Source: Porticoccaceae bacterium
GTDB taxonomy: Bacteria; Pseudomonadota; Gammaproteobacteria; Pseudomonadales; Porticoccaceae
Reading direction: 5' to 3'
DNA: 64,000 nt
NCBI GenBank assembly: GCA_029250825.1
Contig: JAQXEN010000050.1
Span: 62,001 to 126,000, forward strand
The first letter of the stretch is position 1; each line of letters starts with the position of its first letter. Below, one piece after another: positions 17,610 through 26,031 of this stretch. Under the pieces are notes generated by a model that had not been told where the DNA came from, made no database searches, and saw only the letters and a program-made list of their open reading frames with translations. The position numbers were made by a program, and so were the translations under genes.

Positions 17610-18545
17610 CTATTTACGCCGCTTAAACACCATTGCCCAATCCATAAACAACTCCTCCCAGAGCATCTGCGGGTTGGGATTATTGCCACTGGCGATCCAA
17701 TTGCGCGCCAACAGCAACTTATCCGAGAAACTGAATAAAGCAGGATTAGGCTTATCCGCAAGCTCGGTTGTTGCCAGACGATGAATATATCGACTAAACC
17801 ACTCAATAGACATTTCACCATCGAGCTTTTGGCACTGCTGAGCCGCGGCCAAGGGAGACATTGCGCCGGTGCCCACGTCAGACACTAGCGCTTCGAACTG
17901 TTGCCGTTGATCCAAGTTATCGCTTTGCAGATAGTTGAGAGCCAATAGCGGGCGTCCACCGGCGAGAGGCAGTACCTGCGCCGCAGCGCTGGCATCGCTG
18001 GTGACATCAGTGAGCCACTGCAGGGCCATTTGGGTATCTGGTGTCGGCATACTAAGCTTTTGACAGCGGCTGCGAATGGTCGCCGACAATCGACTCGGAC
18101 GATTTGAAACCAGAATTAATAATGTCTTGCCCTGAGGTTCTTCAAGATTTTTTAACAGGGCATTGGCGGAACTGATATTCATCGCTTCCGCAGGGGAAAT
18201 AATCGCCACCTTCCATCCCCCTTGTTGAGCTGTCTTGCCTAGGGAGACACAGAGCTTGCGCACCTGCTCAATTTTAATCGGCTTGCCTTTCTCTTCCGGT
18301 GCCAGATAACTGACATCTGGATGGTTACCGGCGCTAAATAAGGTGCAGGTTTTACAGGCGCCACAGGCGTATTTAACCATTTCCGCGGAACAGATCAGCC
18401 GCTGCGCCAAGGCTGTGGCCAGACGGGACTTGCCAATACCCTCGTCGCCACTAATTAGCACAGCATGGGGCAAGCGCTCGCCATCGATGCTGGTATTAAG
18501 TGCAGCCCAGGTCGCCTCTTGCCAGGGCAGTGGCAGAGCAGACAC
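17610..18545 (-). CDS. holB: DNA polymerase III subunit delta'
   Basis: Clamp-loader subunit of the replicative polymerase. Features are LPHAVLISGDEGIGKSRLATALAQRL (P-loop-like, residues about 26-51), the zinc module cysteines C-x8-C-x2-C-x2-C (CSAEMVKYACGACKTC), NALLKNLEEP and the SRC-type sensor (IRSRCQKL). I place the start at a GTG whose G overlaps the tmk stop (TAGTG), with GGGAG eight bases upstream, giving about 311 residues. A TTG five codons earlier is also in frame. The next genes are tmk upstream and pilZ downstream. Confidence 0.93.
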   Translation of the reverse strand: MSALPLPWQEATWAALNTSIDGERLPHAVLISGDEGIGKSRLATALAQRLICSAEMVKYACGACKTCTLFSAGNHPDVSYLAPEEKGKPIKIEQVRKLCVSLGKTAQQGGWKVAIISPAEAMNISSANALLKNLEEPQGKTLLILVSNRPSRLSATIRSRCQKLSMPTPDTQMALQWLTDVTSDASAAAQVLPLAGGRPLLALNYLQSDNLDQRQQFEALVSDVGTGAMSPLAAAQQCQKLDGEMSIEWFSRYIHRLATTELADKPNPALFSFSDKLLLARNWIASGNNPNPQMLWEELFMDWAMVFKRRK

Positions 18546-19171
18546 TAGATAGTCTCCCAAAAGCGCTCGAGGGCCTCTGTGATCTGCGCCTGCACCCCTT
18601 CCAGATTAAGCGATGCATCGATCACTACACAGCGCTGGGGATTGTCCTCCGCTATTTGCAGATAGCGATTGCGGACCCGCTCAAAGAACTCCAGCTGCTC
18701 CTGTTCAAATCGGTCCGGTGCGCTGCGCTCACTGGCCCGAGCCAGACCAATCTGGACGGGTATATCGAGAATAATAGTGAGATCTGGCTGCAGACTACCC
18801 TGCACTATCAGCTCTAAATCTCTAATCAGGTCGTCACGCATATGCCGCCCGGCGCCCTGATAGGCATAGGTGGCATCGGTAAAGCGGTCACAGAGTACCC
18901 AGGCACCCTCACCGAGCATCGGTTCGATAACCTGATTGAGGTGTTGGGCGCGGGCTGCAAAGACCATAAGCAGTTCAGCGGTGTTGCACACCGACTCTTC
19001 TCTAGGGGCCAGCAGCAGCTCCCGCAACTGTTCCGCTAGGGGCGTACCGCCCGGCTCTCTGGTGCTGCCGTAAGTAAGCTTTTTGCCGTCCATCCATTGC
19101 TGGATAAAGTCTATATTGGTGGTCTTGCCAACGCCCTCGGTGCCTTCAATGGTAATAAATTTTCCGCGCAT
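18545..19171 (-). CDS. tmk: Thymidylate kinase
   Basis: Phosphorylates dTMP to dTDP. The P-loop is at residues 10-17 (GTEGVGKT), with the DR(Y/F) motif in LCDRFTDATYAYQGAGR and the lid region RASERSAPDRFEQE. The start chosen, ATG at 19171 (MRGKFITIEG), gives 208 residues, the family length, and has GGGAAA upstream. The open frame continues about 126 codons further upstream across the end of mltG, but that part has no tmk similarity. The stop overlaps the holB start by one base. Confidence 0.95.
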   Translation of the reverse strand: MRGKFITIEGTEGVGKTTNIDFIQQWMDGKKLTYGSTREPGGTPLAEQLRELLLAPREESVCNTAELLMVFAARAQHLNQVIEPMLGEGAWVLCDRFTDATYAYQGAGRHMRDDLIRDLELIVQGSLQPDLTIILDIPVQIGLARASERSAPDRFEQEQLEFFERVRNRYLQIAEDNPQRCVVIDASLNLEGVQAQITEALERFWETI

Positions 19172-19262
19172 CTGATTTCCCGACCTGACTGCTAGTTTTT
19201 TGACCGCTCTATTGTGACGATTTGCGAGGCCACTGTCTGCCCTGGTTGTGGTTTTAGGCGGA

Positions 19263-20306
19263 TTACTTTTCCGACTTTGGTGCAGATTGATAATCCACAG
19301 CCCGCTGATTGATCTGATACTGCCGCACTGCCTTTTGGTGTTGCGCAAGATTATCCGAGAAGTAGTGACCGCCATCGCCTCTGGCAACAAAGTAAAGACT
19401 GCTACCGGCCTGTGGATGCAGTGCTGCCTCGATAGCCGCGGCACTGGGCATCGCAATGGGGGTTGGTGGCAAGCCATTGATACGATAAGTGTTATAGGGG
19501 GTCGTGGTCTTGAGGTGACGACGAGTAATATTGCCGCGATAGGCATCACCCAGCCCGTAGATCACCGTAGGGTCGGTTTGCAAGCGCATGCCGCGGTTTA
19601 GGCGACGAACAAACACTCCAGCAATGGTGGAACGCTCGGCGGCTAGACCGGTCTCTTTTTCCACTATCGAGGCCATGATCAATGCTTCGTAAGGGTTGGC
19701 ATAGGGTAGATTTGGCTCTCTTGCCTGCCAAGCTTGATCGAGAACTTCAAGCATCTTGCGGTGAGCTCTGGCGACTATATCCACCGCTCTGTCCTCGTGG
19801 GTATAGCTGTAGGTATCGGGGAACAACCAGCCTTCTGGATGGGGTTGGTTAATCTCTGCTGCAGTCATTAACTGCTCTTGGTTTAGCTGGCTGACCTCGG
19901 CAAACTGCTCCACTGCGGCTAACTGGGCGATCCACTGCTTAAAATTCCAACCCTCGGGAAAGGTTATCTGGTAGCTAATAACGGCGCCCTGATTAAGTTT
20001 GGTCAATAGCTGCAGGGCCGTTTCACCCCTTTCAATCTGGTAGTGACCGGCCTGAATTGCCGTGACTCCGACTATCCGTGCATAGAGACTCAACAGTCTT
20101 GGATGGGATAGGATATCCCGCTTATGCAGTTGGCGATTTACTTTGCTGAGACTGCTGCCTCTATCCACCTGCCAAACCACAGAGTTTTGCCCTGACGGAA
20201 GCTCAATGGGCTTTTCCAGCTCGTAATAGCCCGCCAGCATCAATCCTGAGACCGAGGCCAAAACCACTGTTAGCAGCACCAGGCTGGCAACTAGTCGTCT
20301 CAGCAT
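19263..20306 (-). CDS. mltG: Endolytic murein transglycosylase MltG
   Basis: Inner-membrane lytic transglycosylase that cuts nascent peptidoglycan and limits glycan strand length. One N-terminal membrane anchor (LVASLVLLTVVLASVSGLML, residues about 5-24) is followed by a LysM-like region and the YceG catalytic domain. The catalytic glutamate is in ASIVEKETG, and LNRGMRLQTDPTVIYGLG and TPYNTYRINGLPPTPIAMPS follow (both family hallmarks). 347 residues. Its ATG overlaps the pabC stop by seven bases (ATGCTGA), so translation is coupled. Confidence 0.95.
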   Translation of the reverse strand: MLRRLVASLVLLTVVLASVSGLMLAGYYELEKPIELPSGQNSVVWQVDRGSSLSKVNRQLHKRDILSHPRLLSLYARIVGVTAIQAGHYQIERGETALQLLTKLNQGAVISYQITFPEGWNFKQWIAQLAAVEQFAEVSQLNQEQLMTAAEINQPHPEGWLFPDTYSYTHEDRAVDIVARAHRKMLEVLDQAWQAREPNLPYANPYEALIMASIVEKETGLAAERSTIAGVFVRRLNRGMRLQTDPTVIYGLGDAYRGNITRRHLKTTTPYNTYRINGLPPTPIAMPSAAAIEAALHPQAGSSLYFVARGDGGHYFSDNLAQHQKAVRQYQINQRAVDYQSAPKSEK

Positions 20307-21196
20307 GGGAAGGCACCATAATGGCTCTGTAATAGTCCCTGCAGTGCCCTGGTATCCTCTCCAATGGCCCGTTCAGCGGTAGTCCTTTTGGTGGCAATGA
20401 TAGGCACTAGTCCCCTCACTGAGCTACAGCTGAAGATTTCATCTGCACTGTCGAATTGCTCGCGGCTAATGGTAGCTTCTTTAACCTGAAGACCAGCACT
20501 CCTAAACAGCCTATGGAGCAATAACTCGCGCATCACTCCCCGAACGCCCGCCTGATCAAGCCGCGGTGTCACCCAGCCGCTGGCGAGTTTGACAAAGAGA
20601 TTGGCTCTGGTGGTTTCAATAACCTGATGATCTGAGGAAAACATAATGCCATCTTCATATTCATCCCCCCATTCAGAACGAGCTATCACTTGATCCAAGC
20701 GATTTAAATGTTTGATACCGGCAAGCACCGGATTGAGAGGCAGGCGGTAATCACATTCCGTCACCCTGATGCCCTTCTGACGCTGCTGCTGACTCTCCTG
20801 GGGCAATGCAAAGTACTGAACGCTAATCCGTGGCACAGCCGCGCTGGGTGATGGAGGCGCATAACCCCGGCCACCGCTGCCGGCAGTCAGGGTCACTTTG
20901 ATAATCCCTGAACTGAGCTGCTGAGGCTCGAGGAGCTTGAGCAGAGAGTCAATATTGCTCTCTAAGCAATCCGTTGTGATATTCAACCCGAGAATTGGAG
21001 CGTCTTTAAGCAACCGTGCAGCGTGCTGTGGCAGCAGGGGTAATGCGCCACTGTGCAACAGCATGGTCTCAAACAGCCCATGACCGTAGCTAGCGCCACG
21101 ATCAGTCAGGGGCATACTGCCTGCCACCCGGCCATCGACAACAGAGATAGGGGTCCGCGAGTTGTCGAAGTTTGTCTTGGAACTGAAATCTGTCAT
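20300..21196 (-). CDS. pabC: Aminodeoxychorismate lyase
   Basis: PLP fold type IV enzyme that makes p-aminobenzoate from 4-amino-4-deoxychorismate for folate. Motifs: DRGASYGHGLFETML near the N-terminus, KHLNRLDQVIARSE with the PLP lysine, and EDGIMFSSDHQVIETTRANLFV in the C-terminal half. The ATG at 21196 is used; a TTG eight codons upstream is in frame but the residues do not match the family. The gene is coupled to mltG. Its partner pabB is also in this window (44.8-46.2 kb). In Pseudomonas fabF lies just upstream, but here acpP does. Confidence 0.92.
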   Translation of the reverse strand: MTDFSSKTNFDNSRTPISVVDGRVAGSMPLTDRGASYGHGLFETMLLHSGALPLLPQHAARLLKDAPILGLNITTDCLESNIDSLLKLLEPQQLSSGIIKVTLTAGSGGRGYAPPSPSAAVPRISVQYFALPQESQQQRQKGIRVTECDYRLPLNPVLAGIKHLNRLDQVIARSEWGDEYEDGIMFSSDHQVIETTRANLFVKLASGWVTPRLDQAGVRGVMRELLLHRLFRSAGLQVKEATISREQFDSADEIFSCSSVRGLVPIIATKRTTAERAIGEDTRALQGLLQSHYGAFPC

Positions 21197-21271
21197 AGGG
21201 CTGCTGTCATATGGGCACAAAGTGCTTTAGCTAGGTAAGTCATGCTGCCATTAAACCTAAATTCCGCGCAT

Positions 21272-21301
21272 AAAAAAACCGCCCCATTGGAGCGGTTTTT
21301 T
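21272..21301. terminator. Bidirectional rho-independent terminator after acpP
   Basis: AAAAAAACCGCTCC-type hairpin: ACCGC(C)CC...GGAGCGGT, flanked by seven As on the left and six Ts on the right. It begins 16 bases after the acpP stop, and separates acpP from pabC. Confidence 0.85.
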
Positions 21302-21316
21302 CATAAACCTCAAATA

Positions 21317-21550
21317 TTAGCCGTTGGCAGTGATATACGTAACTGCGTCTTGAACAGTGGCGATCTTTTCTGCTTCTTCATCAGGAATTTCAGCATCGAA
21401 TTCCTCTTCCAAAGCCATAATCAGCTCAACTGTGTCCAGGGAGTCTGCACCCAGATCTTCAACAAAAGACGATGTGCTTTTAACATCTTCTTCTTTTACA
21501 CCAAGCTGCTCTGCAACCATTTTAATGACGCGTTCTTCGATGTTACTCAT
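21317..21550 (-). CDS. acpP: Acyl carrier protein
   Basis: Carries growing acyl chains as thioesters during fatty acid synthesis. The phosphopantetheine serine is S37 in [18 protein letters not shown]. The protein is 77 residues and strongly acidic. The ATG at 21550 (MSNIEERV) is preferred: it matches E. coli AcpP (MSTIEERV) and has AGGAG at good spacing. An ATG three codons earlier would put the Shine-Dalgarno sequence directly against the start. It is followed by a strong terminator rather than by fabF. Confidence 0.97.
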   Translation of the reverse strand: MSNIEERVIKMVAEQLGVKEEDVKSTSSFVEDLGADSLDTVELIMALEEEFDAEIPDEEAEKIATVQDAVTYITANG

Positions 21551-21714
21551 CGTATACATACTCCTGTTAACTGAATTACTTAATTAATGTGCCACCGAGC
21601 AAAAAAAGCTCAAATAGCGATAATCTGTGTTTTCGAGGCGCGCATTTTACCCTACAAATAACAAAATGCTAAACCCTATTTTAAAAAACAACAATTACCA
21701 TCTAAATCAATGAC

Positions 21715-22458
21715 TTAGGACATGTACATGCCGCCATTTACATGAATTGTCTCGCCAGTAATGTAGCCAGCGGCGTCTCCAGCGAGAAAACACACCACTG
21801 CAGCGATCTCTTCTGGAGCACCTAAACGGGCCAGTGGAATCTGTGTCAGCATGGACTCTTTGCTCGCTTCGGGAAGATCTTTGGTCATATCCGTATCGAT
21901 AAATCCAGGTGCTACAGTATTCACTGTAATATTGCGCGAGCCGAGTTCTTTGGCCAAAGCACGGGTAAAACCACCGACACCCGCTTTTGATGCAGAGTAA
22001 TTACTCTGGCCAGCATTGCCCATAGCGCCAACCACCGAACTGATATTGATGATTCGACCCCAGCGGGCTTTGGTCATAGGACGGACACAACCCTTGGCAA
22101 GACGAAATACCGAGGTGAGATTGGTATCCATCACATCCATCCACTCATCGTCTTTCATGCGCATAAGAATATTATCTTTGGTGATACCGGCGTTATTGAC
22201 CAAAATAGTCGGCGCAGCAAATTGCTCGGTAATACTCTTAATCACGCCAGTGACCGACTCAGCATCGGTCACATTGAGCACCATTCCAGTGCCATTAATA
22301 TTATTTTCAGCAAAGCGCTGGCTGATTGATGCGGCACCGGCCTCAGATGTGGCCGTACCTACAACAGTGGCCCCCGCCTTACCCAATGCTTCCGCTATAG
22401 CAGCACCAATGCCACGAGTGGCGCCAGTGACTAGTGCCACCTTTTCATTAAGATTCAT
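21715..22458 (-). CDS. fabG: 3-oxoacyl-[acyl-carrier-protein] reductase
   Basis: NADPH-dependent SDR that reduces beta-ketoacyl-ACP. Cofactor motif TGATRGIG is at 11-18, NNAG follows near 87, and the catalytic Ser-Tyr-Lys set is in ISSVVGAMGNAGQSNYSASKAG (split) around residues 138-160. The C-terminus is GETIHVNGGMYMS, as in FabG. 247 residues. It lies 27 bases after fabD and about 165 bases before acpP in the fatty acid operon. Confidence 0.97.
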   Translation of the reverse strand: MNLNEKVALVTGATRGIGAAIAEALGKAGATVVGTATSEAGAASISQRFAENNINGTGMVLNVTDAESVTGVIKSITEQFAAPTILVNNAGITKDNILMRMKDDEWMDVMDTNLTSVFRLAKGCVRPMTKARWGRIINISSVVGAMGNAGQSNYSASKAGVGGFTRALAKELGSRNITVNTVAPGFIDTDMTKDLPEASKESMLTQIPLARLGAPEEIAAVVCFLAGDAAGYITGETIHVNGGMYMS

Positions 22459-22485
22459 TTCTTGTTCCTATTTATAAAAAATTGT

Positions 22486-23421
22486 TCAAACTGAGGTTAA
22501 GGCGTTTTCTAAGCTGTCCACATCATCAGTCGACAGGGACTTGAGGTTGCGATCTATACGCTTAGAGAGTCCATTGAGAACACGGCCTGGGCCACATTCG
22601 ATAAGCATTTCCGCACCGCCAGCGGCGAGTCCATTAACACAGTCAACCCAGAGTACAGGCTTGTAAATCTGCTCAAGCATTAAGCCCTTAATCGTCGCGG
22701 GATCGGCTTCCGACTGAGCATTTACATTGTGAATGATCTTGATCTGGGGAGCGCTAAAAGTTGTAGCTTCAACCAATTCAGCTAGGTTGTCAGCTGCTGG
22801 GCGCATTAAAGAGGTATGGAAAGGTGCACTCACTGGCAACTCAACCGCGCGCTTGGCACCACCTGACTTACAGATAGCCGTGGCCCGAGCCACCGCCTCG
22901 GCATTGCCGGCAATCACGACCTGACCCGGCGCATTAAAGTTAACCGCAGCAACTACCTGACCCTCGGCGGCCTCGGCACAGGCATCCACCACTATCTGGT
23001 CATCTATACCCATAATTGCAGCCATAGCGCCAACGCCCACCGGCACAGCCTGTTGCATAAAGGCACCACGCGCGCGGACAATCTTAACTGCATCGGCAAA
23101 ATCAACCGCGCCGGCGCACACTAGTGCAGACCACTCTCCGAGACTATGACCCGCCATAGCGGCGGGATTAGGTCCGCCCTGCTGTTGCCAGAGACGCCAA
23201 ATTGCAACGCTGGCCGCAAGAAGAATAGGCTGAGTGCGCTCAGTAAGATTGATCTCTTGGTCTTCGCCGTTCTGCACCAGGTCCCAGCAGTCATATCCAA
23301 GCACCTCAGAAGCTTCGCCAAATGTCTGCTCTACTAAAGTATTCGCCGCGGCCAAATCAGCCAGCATTCCAATTTTTTGTGATCCCTGACCGGGAAATAC
23401 AAATGCCAAATTATTGTTCAT
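22486..23421 (-). CDS. fabD: Malonyl-CoA:ACP transacylase
   Basis: Loads malonate onto ACP for chain elongation. FVFPGQGSQKIGM opens the protein. The nucleophile is S93 in AGHSLGEWSAL, and the catalytic histidine is in VSAPFHTSLM. 311 residues, family length. It is directly downstream of plsX (13 bases), with no fabH between them, an order I recall for Pseudomonas as well. Confidence 0.97.
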   Translation of the reverse strand: MNNNLAFVFPGQGSQKIGMLADLAAANTLVEQTFGEASEVLGYDCWDLVQNGEDQEINLTERTQPILLAASVAIWRLWQQQGGPNPAAMAGHSLGEWSALVCAGAVDFADAVKIVRARGAFMQQAVPVGVGAMAAIMGIDDQIVVDACAEAAEGQVVAAVNFNAPGQVVIAGNAEAVARATAICKSGGAKRAVELPVSAPFHTSLMRPAADNLAELVEATTFSAPQIKIIHNVNAQSEADPATIKGLMLEQIYKPVLWVDCVNGLAAGGAEMLIECGPGRVLNGLSKRIDRNLKSLSTDDVDSLENALTSV

Positions 23422-23434
23422 AGACTGTCTTCTT

Positions 23435-24466
23435 TTATCCTGATTGATTCAGTTTGTGTTTAAGTATAGGCGACAATATCTCGGGCAAGTTATGTTCTGC
23501 CGCTTGGGTGGCAACTTGCAGAGCGCGCACAAAACCGGTTTGTGAGGCACTGCCATGACTTTTTACCACCACGCCATTTAGACCGAGAAAATATGCGCCG
23601 TTATAGAGCGCTGGGTCGAGCTGTACCTTTAGTTGTGACAGCGGCTTGCGCAACAGTCCCATCGCAAGTCGCGACAACCAGCCACGCCCAACGGCTTGAC
23701 GGAATTGCGCTGCCACCATAAGGGCCAACCCTTCACTGGTTTTTAGTGCCACATTGCCAGCGAAGCCATCACAGACAATCACATCGGTGCCACCCTGAAA
23801 AATACCATTGCCCTCAATATAGCCGCAGTAGTTAATGGCACTATCGGCCTCAAGCAGCGCGGCTGCCTGTTGAATATCTTCCCGTCCTTTGTTCGACTCT
23901 TCGCCGACATTGAGCAGCCGCACGCTGGGCGCCTCAATTGATTCTAATTCTTTAGCGGTGAGTGCTCCAAGCAGAGCGAACTCATAGAGCTGCATCGCTG
24001 AGCACACCGGGTTAGCGCCTAGATCCAAGACATAGCTGTGACCGGAAGCCGTTGGAATCGTGGTGCAGATAGCCGGCCTCGAGATGCCGGGCAGTGGTTT
24101 TACAAAATGTAGCCCCAGAGCCATTATTGCGCCGGTATTCCCTGCACTGACAAATGCCTGAGCTTCCCCTCCAGCAAGCGCTTGTAACGCTAATCCCATG
24201 GAGGATTCACGTTTGTGGCGAATAACGGCTGAGGGTTTATCAGAGTCAACGACTTGGGAGTCGCTGTGGCGCACTTCTATGCGTGCGAGGATGCTGGGAT
24301 CTTTACAGTGAAGGGATAACTGTTCGCCCACCTGAGTCTGGTCACCAAATACCAATGCATAAACTTGGTGATGGCTATTAAGAAAATCAAGTAACGCGGA
24401 CACAGTGACACGAGGACCGAGGTCCCCGCCCATTGCATCAACGGCAATTCGCAGTGAATTTGCCAA
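23435..24466 (-). CDS. plsX: Phosphate acyltransferase PlsX
   Basis: Converts acyl-ACP to acyl-phosphate, the first committed step toward phosphatidic acid. Family motifs are IAVDAMGGDLGP at the N-terminus, AFVSAGNTGAIMALG, LDLGANPVCSAMQLYEFA, GYIEGNGIFQGGTDVIVCDGFAGNVALKTSEG (split) and YNGAYFLGLNGVVVKSHGSAS. 343 residues. It follows rpmF by 16 bases and precedes fabD by 13 bases in one transcript. Confidence 0.97.
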   Translation of the reverse strand: MANSLRIAVDAMGGDLGPRVTVSALLDFLNSHHQVYALVFGDQTQVGEQLSLHCKDPSILARIEVRHSDSQVVDSDKPSAVIRHKRESSMGLALQALAGGEAQAFVSAGNTGAIMALGLHFVKPLPGISRPAICTTIPTASGHSYVLDLGANPVCSAMQLYEFALLGALTAKELESIEAPSVRLLNVGEESNKGREDIQQAAALLEADSAINYCGYIEGNGIFQGGTDVIVCDGFAGNVALKTSEGLALMVAAQFRQAVGRGWLSRLAMGLLRKPLSQLKVQLDPALYNGAYFLGLNGVVVKSHGSASQTGFVRALQVATQAAEHNLPEILSPILKHKLNQSG

Positions 24467-24482
24467 AGAATAATTTATTCAG

Positions 24483-24662
24483 TTATTCGGAGTCAGTCTC
24501 GATAACTTTGCGGCCGCGGTAAAAACCATCAGCGGACACATTGTGACGCAGGTGCTTCTCGCCGCTTACCGGATCAACTGAAATAGTTGCAGCACTAAGT
24601 GAATCGTGTGAACGACGCATACCGCGCTTTGAACGTGTCTTGCGACTTTTCTGAACAGCCAT
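24483..24662 (-). CDS. rpmF: 50S ribosomal protein L32
   Basis: A 59-residue basic ribosomal protein of the large subunit. The translation begins [20 protein letters not shown], the typical L32 opening ([18 protein letters not shown]), and includes [20 protein letters not shown] before an acidic end ETDSE. It contains no zinc-ribbon CxxC, so it is the zinc-independent form. It lies between yceD and plsX, as in nearly all gammaproteobacteria. Confidence 0.97.
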   Translation of the reverse strand: MAVQKSRKTRSKRGMRRSHDSLSAATISVDPVSGEKHLRHNVSADGFYRGRKVIETDSE

Positions 24663-24698
24663 AGATTACTCCTAAGCAATAATCTTGTGCAGCCGAAG

Positions 24699-25217
24699 TT
24701 ATTTCTTCAACTGCGCTAAAATATTAAAGGGATTGTCAGAGACAATCTCATCGTCTTTCTCGTCACTACCGGGCCCATCCTGAGAAAAGAAGGTGTCTCC
24801 AGTACAGCTACCTACTTCATGGTAGTTCACTAGAGGCAGAGCCAATAAAACTTCATCTTCGAGCAGTGCACTCAGGTCGGCCATCTTATCCCCGACAATC
24901 CAAGGCTCTCGATCACCTGACACTCTGCCAATCTGATCTTCCGACCAAATTATCTGTGCCGCTATATCAGCAACCAAATTTACTCTCACCGGGTCCAGAC
25001 AGCGCTGACATGTCGCCATGACTGCTATCTCAAATGTACCGTTGACCACTTTTGCCCCAACCTCATCCACCTCAAACTTAACTAAAGCGGCTAAGGGTGA
25101 CTCAATGCTCTCAACTGCAAGCGCCAGACGCGGAAGATGCTTCGCCTCAAAATGTCCTTCGAGGACAATTCCTTGGTTCGCAAGTTTACGCGGATCTACT
25201 AGTGTTGGCAGTGCCAT
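24699..25217 (-). CDS. yceD: YceD / DUF177 family protein (23S rRNA accumulation protein)
   Basis: A protein usually found immediately upstream of rpmF and linked to 23S rRNA accumulation. The family pattern is seen in VMATCQRCLDPVRVNL (residues about 67-82), DLSALLEDEVLLALPLVNYHE and the C-terminal NPFNILAQLKK, all diagnostic. 172 residues, acidic. It is the first gene of the run that continues with rpmF, plsX and fab genes, and is divergent from maf. Confidence 0.93.
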   Translation of the reverse strand: MALPTLVDPRKLANQGIVLEGHFEAKHLPRLALAVESIESPLAALVKFEVDEVGAKVVNGTFEIAVMATCQRCLDPVRVNLVADIAAQIIWSEDQIGRVSGDREPWIVGDKMADLSALLEDEVLLALPLVNYHEVGSCTGDTFFSQDGPGSDEKDDEIVSDNPFNILAQLKK

Positions 25218-25353
25218 ATATAAGGTGGTACCCAGTTAGGCGCGCATGATAGGGTCAAGATATTGTTCTGTCAAAGAAAATTGACCAAATAGCCGCGATC
25301 CGCCATGTATAATTGAGCTTCAGCCCCAGACTCATCAATCCAGAAGCTTTTTT

Positions 25354-25950
25354 ATGCAAAACCTTATTTTGGCCTCCTCCTCCCGCTACCGAAAATCCCT
25401 GCTGGAACGACTGCAACTCAGCTTTAAATGCGTCTCCCCAGATCTCGATGAGCGGGCCCAAAAAAATGAGTCGGCAGAGCATCAAGCGGTTCGTCTGGCC
25501 GAGGCAAAGGCGCAGACAGTTGCAGCGGAGTTTCCCGAGGCAACGGTAATCGGCTCTGATCAGGTAGCGGAATTATGTTTTGTCGACTCGGCCGATAAGA
25601 GCCCAAGAGTCTTGGGCAAACCCGGCAACCATCAGCGGGCTGTTGCACAGCTCAGCGCCCAGTCCGGACAGACGGTTAAATTTTATACGGCAGTGACAGT
25701 TCTGTACCAAGGGCAATGCAACAGCGCCCTCGACATCACCGAGGTCAATTTCCGTGATCTTAGCAGCGCCGAGATTGAAGGCTACTTAAAGGCGGATACA
25801 CCCTATGACTGCGCAGGCAGCTTTAAAGCAGAGTCTCTGGGTATCAGTTTATTTGAATCGGTTAAGAGTGATGACCCATCAGCACTTATTGGCTTGCCAC
25901 TCATTAAATTGTCAAAGTTGCTGCGGGATCTCAATAGTTCGGCTAGGTGA
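25354..25950 (+). CDS. Maf family nucleotide pyrophosphatase
   Basis: House-cleaning pyrophosphatase of the Maf/YceF type, acting on non-canonical nucleotides (7-methyl-GTP for YceF). ILASSSRYRKSLLERL is the N-terminal motif. VIGSDQVAEL contains the catalytic aspartate, LGKPGNHQRA follows, and YDCAGSFKAESLGISLFE and SALIGLPLIKLSKLL close the protein. 198 residues. It is divergent from yceD, as in related genomes. An sppA gene would follow in Pseudomonas but is absent here. Confidence 0.92.
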   Translation: MQNLILASSSRYRKSLLERLQLSFKCVSPDLDERAQKNESAEHQAVRLAEAKAQTVAAEFPEATVIGSDQVAELCFVDSADKSPRVLGKPGNHQRAVAQLSAQSGQTVKFYTAVTVLYQGQCNSALDITEVNFRDLSSAEIEGYLKADTPYDCAGSFKAESLGISLFESVKSDDPSALIGLPLIKLSKLLRDLNSSAR

Positions 25951-25977
25951 TATTGAAGGCATTACTAATGGAGGGCC

Positions 25978-26031
25978 GGATATCGACAGAGGCTCGGGTA
26001 TCGACACAGTCTCGGATATCAATAGAGGGAC
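25978..26031 (+). repeat. Tandem repeat, three copies of an 18 bp unit, overlapping the HAD gene 3' end
   Basis: GGATATCGACAGAGGCTC, GGGTATCGACACAGTCTC and GGATATCAATAGAGGGAC occupy consecutive 18-base positions. The last copy contains the stop codon of the minus-strand HAD phosphatase gene. Confidence 0.75.

Noticed and set aside
18545-19549. Long N-terminal extension of tmk (126 extra codons)
   Set aside because: The extra residues lie over the end of mltG and lack thymidylate kinase similarity; ATG at 19171 has a ribosome site and gives the family length.
22016-22477. 153-codon open frame antisense to fabG
   Set aside because: Complete overlap with a conserved gene; no independent support.
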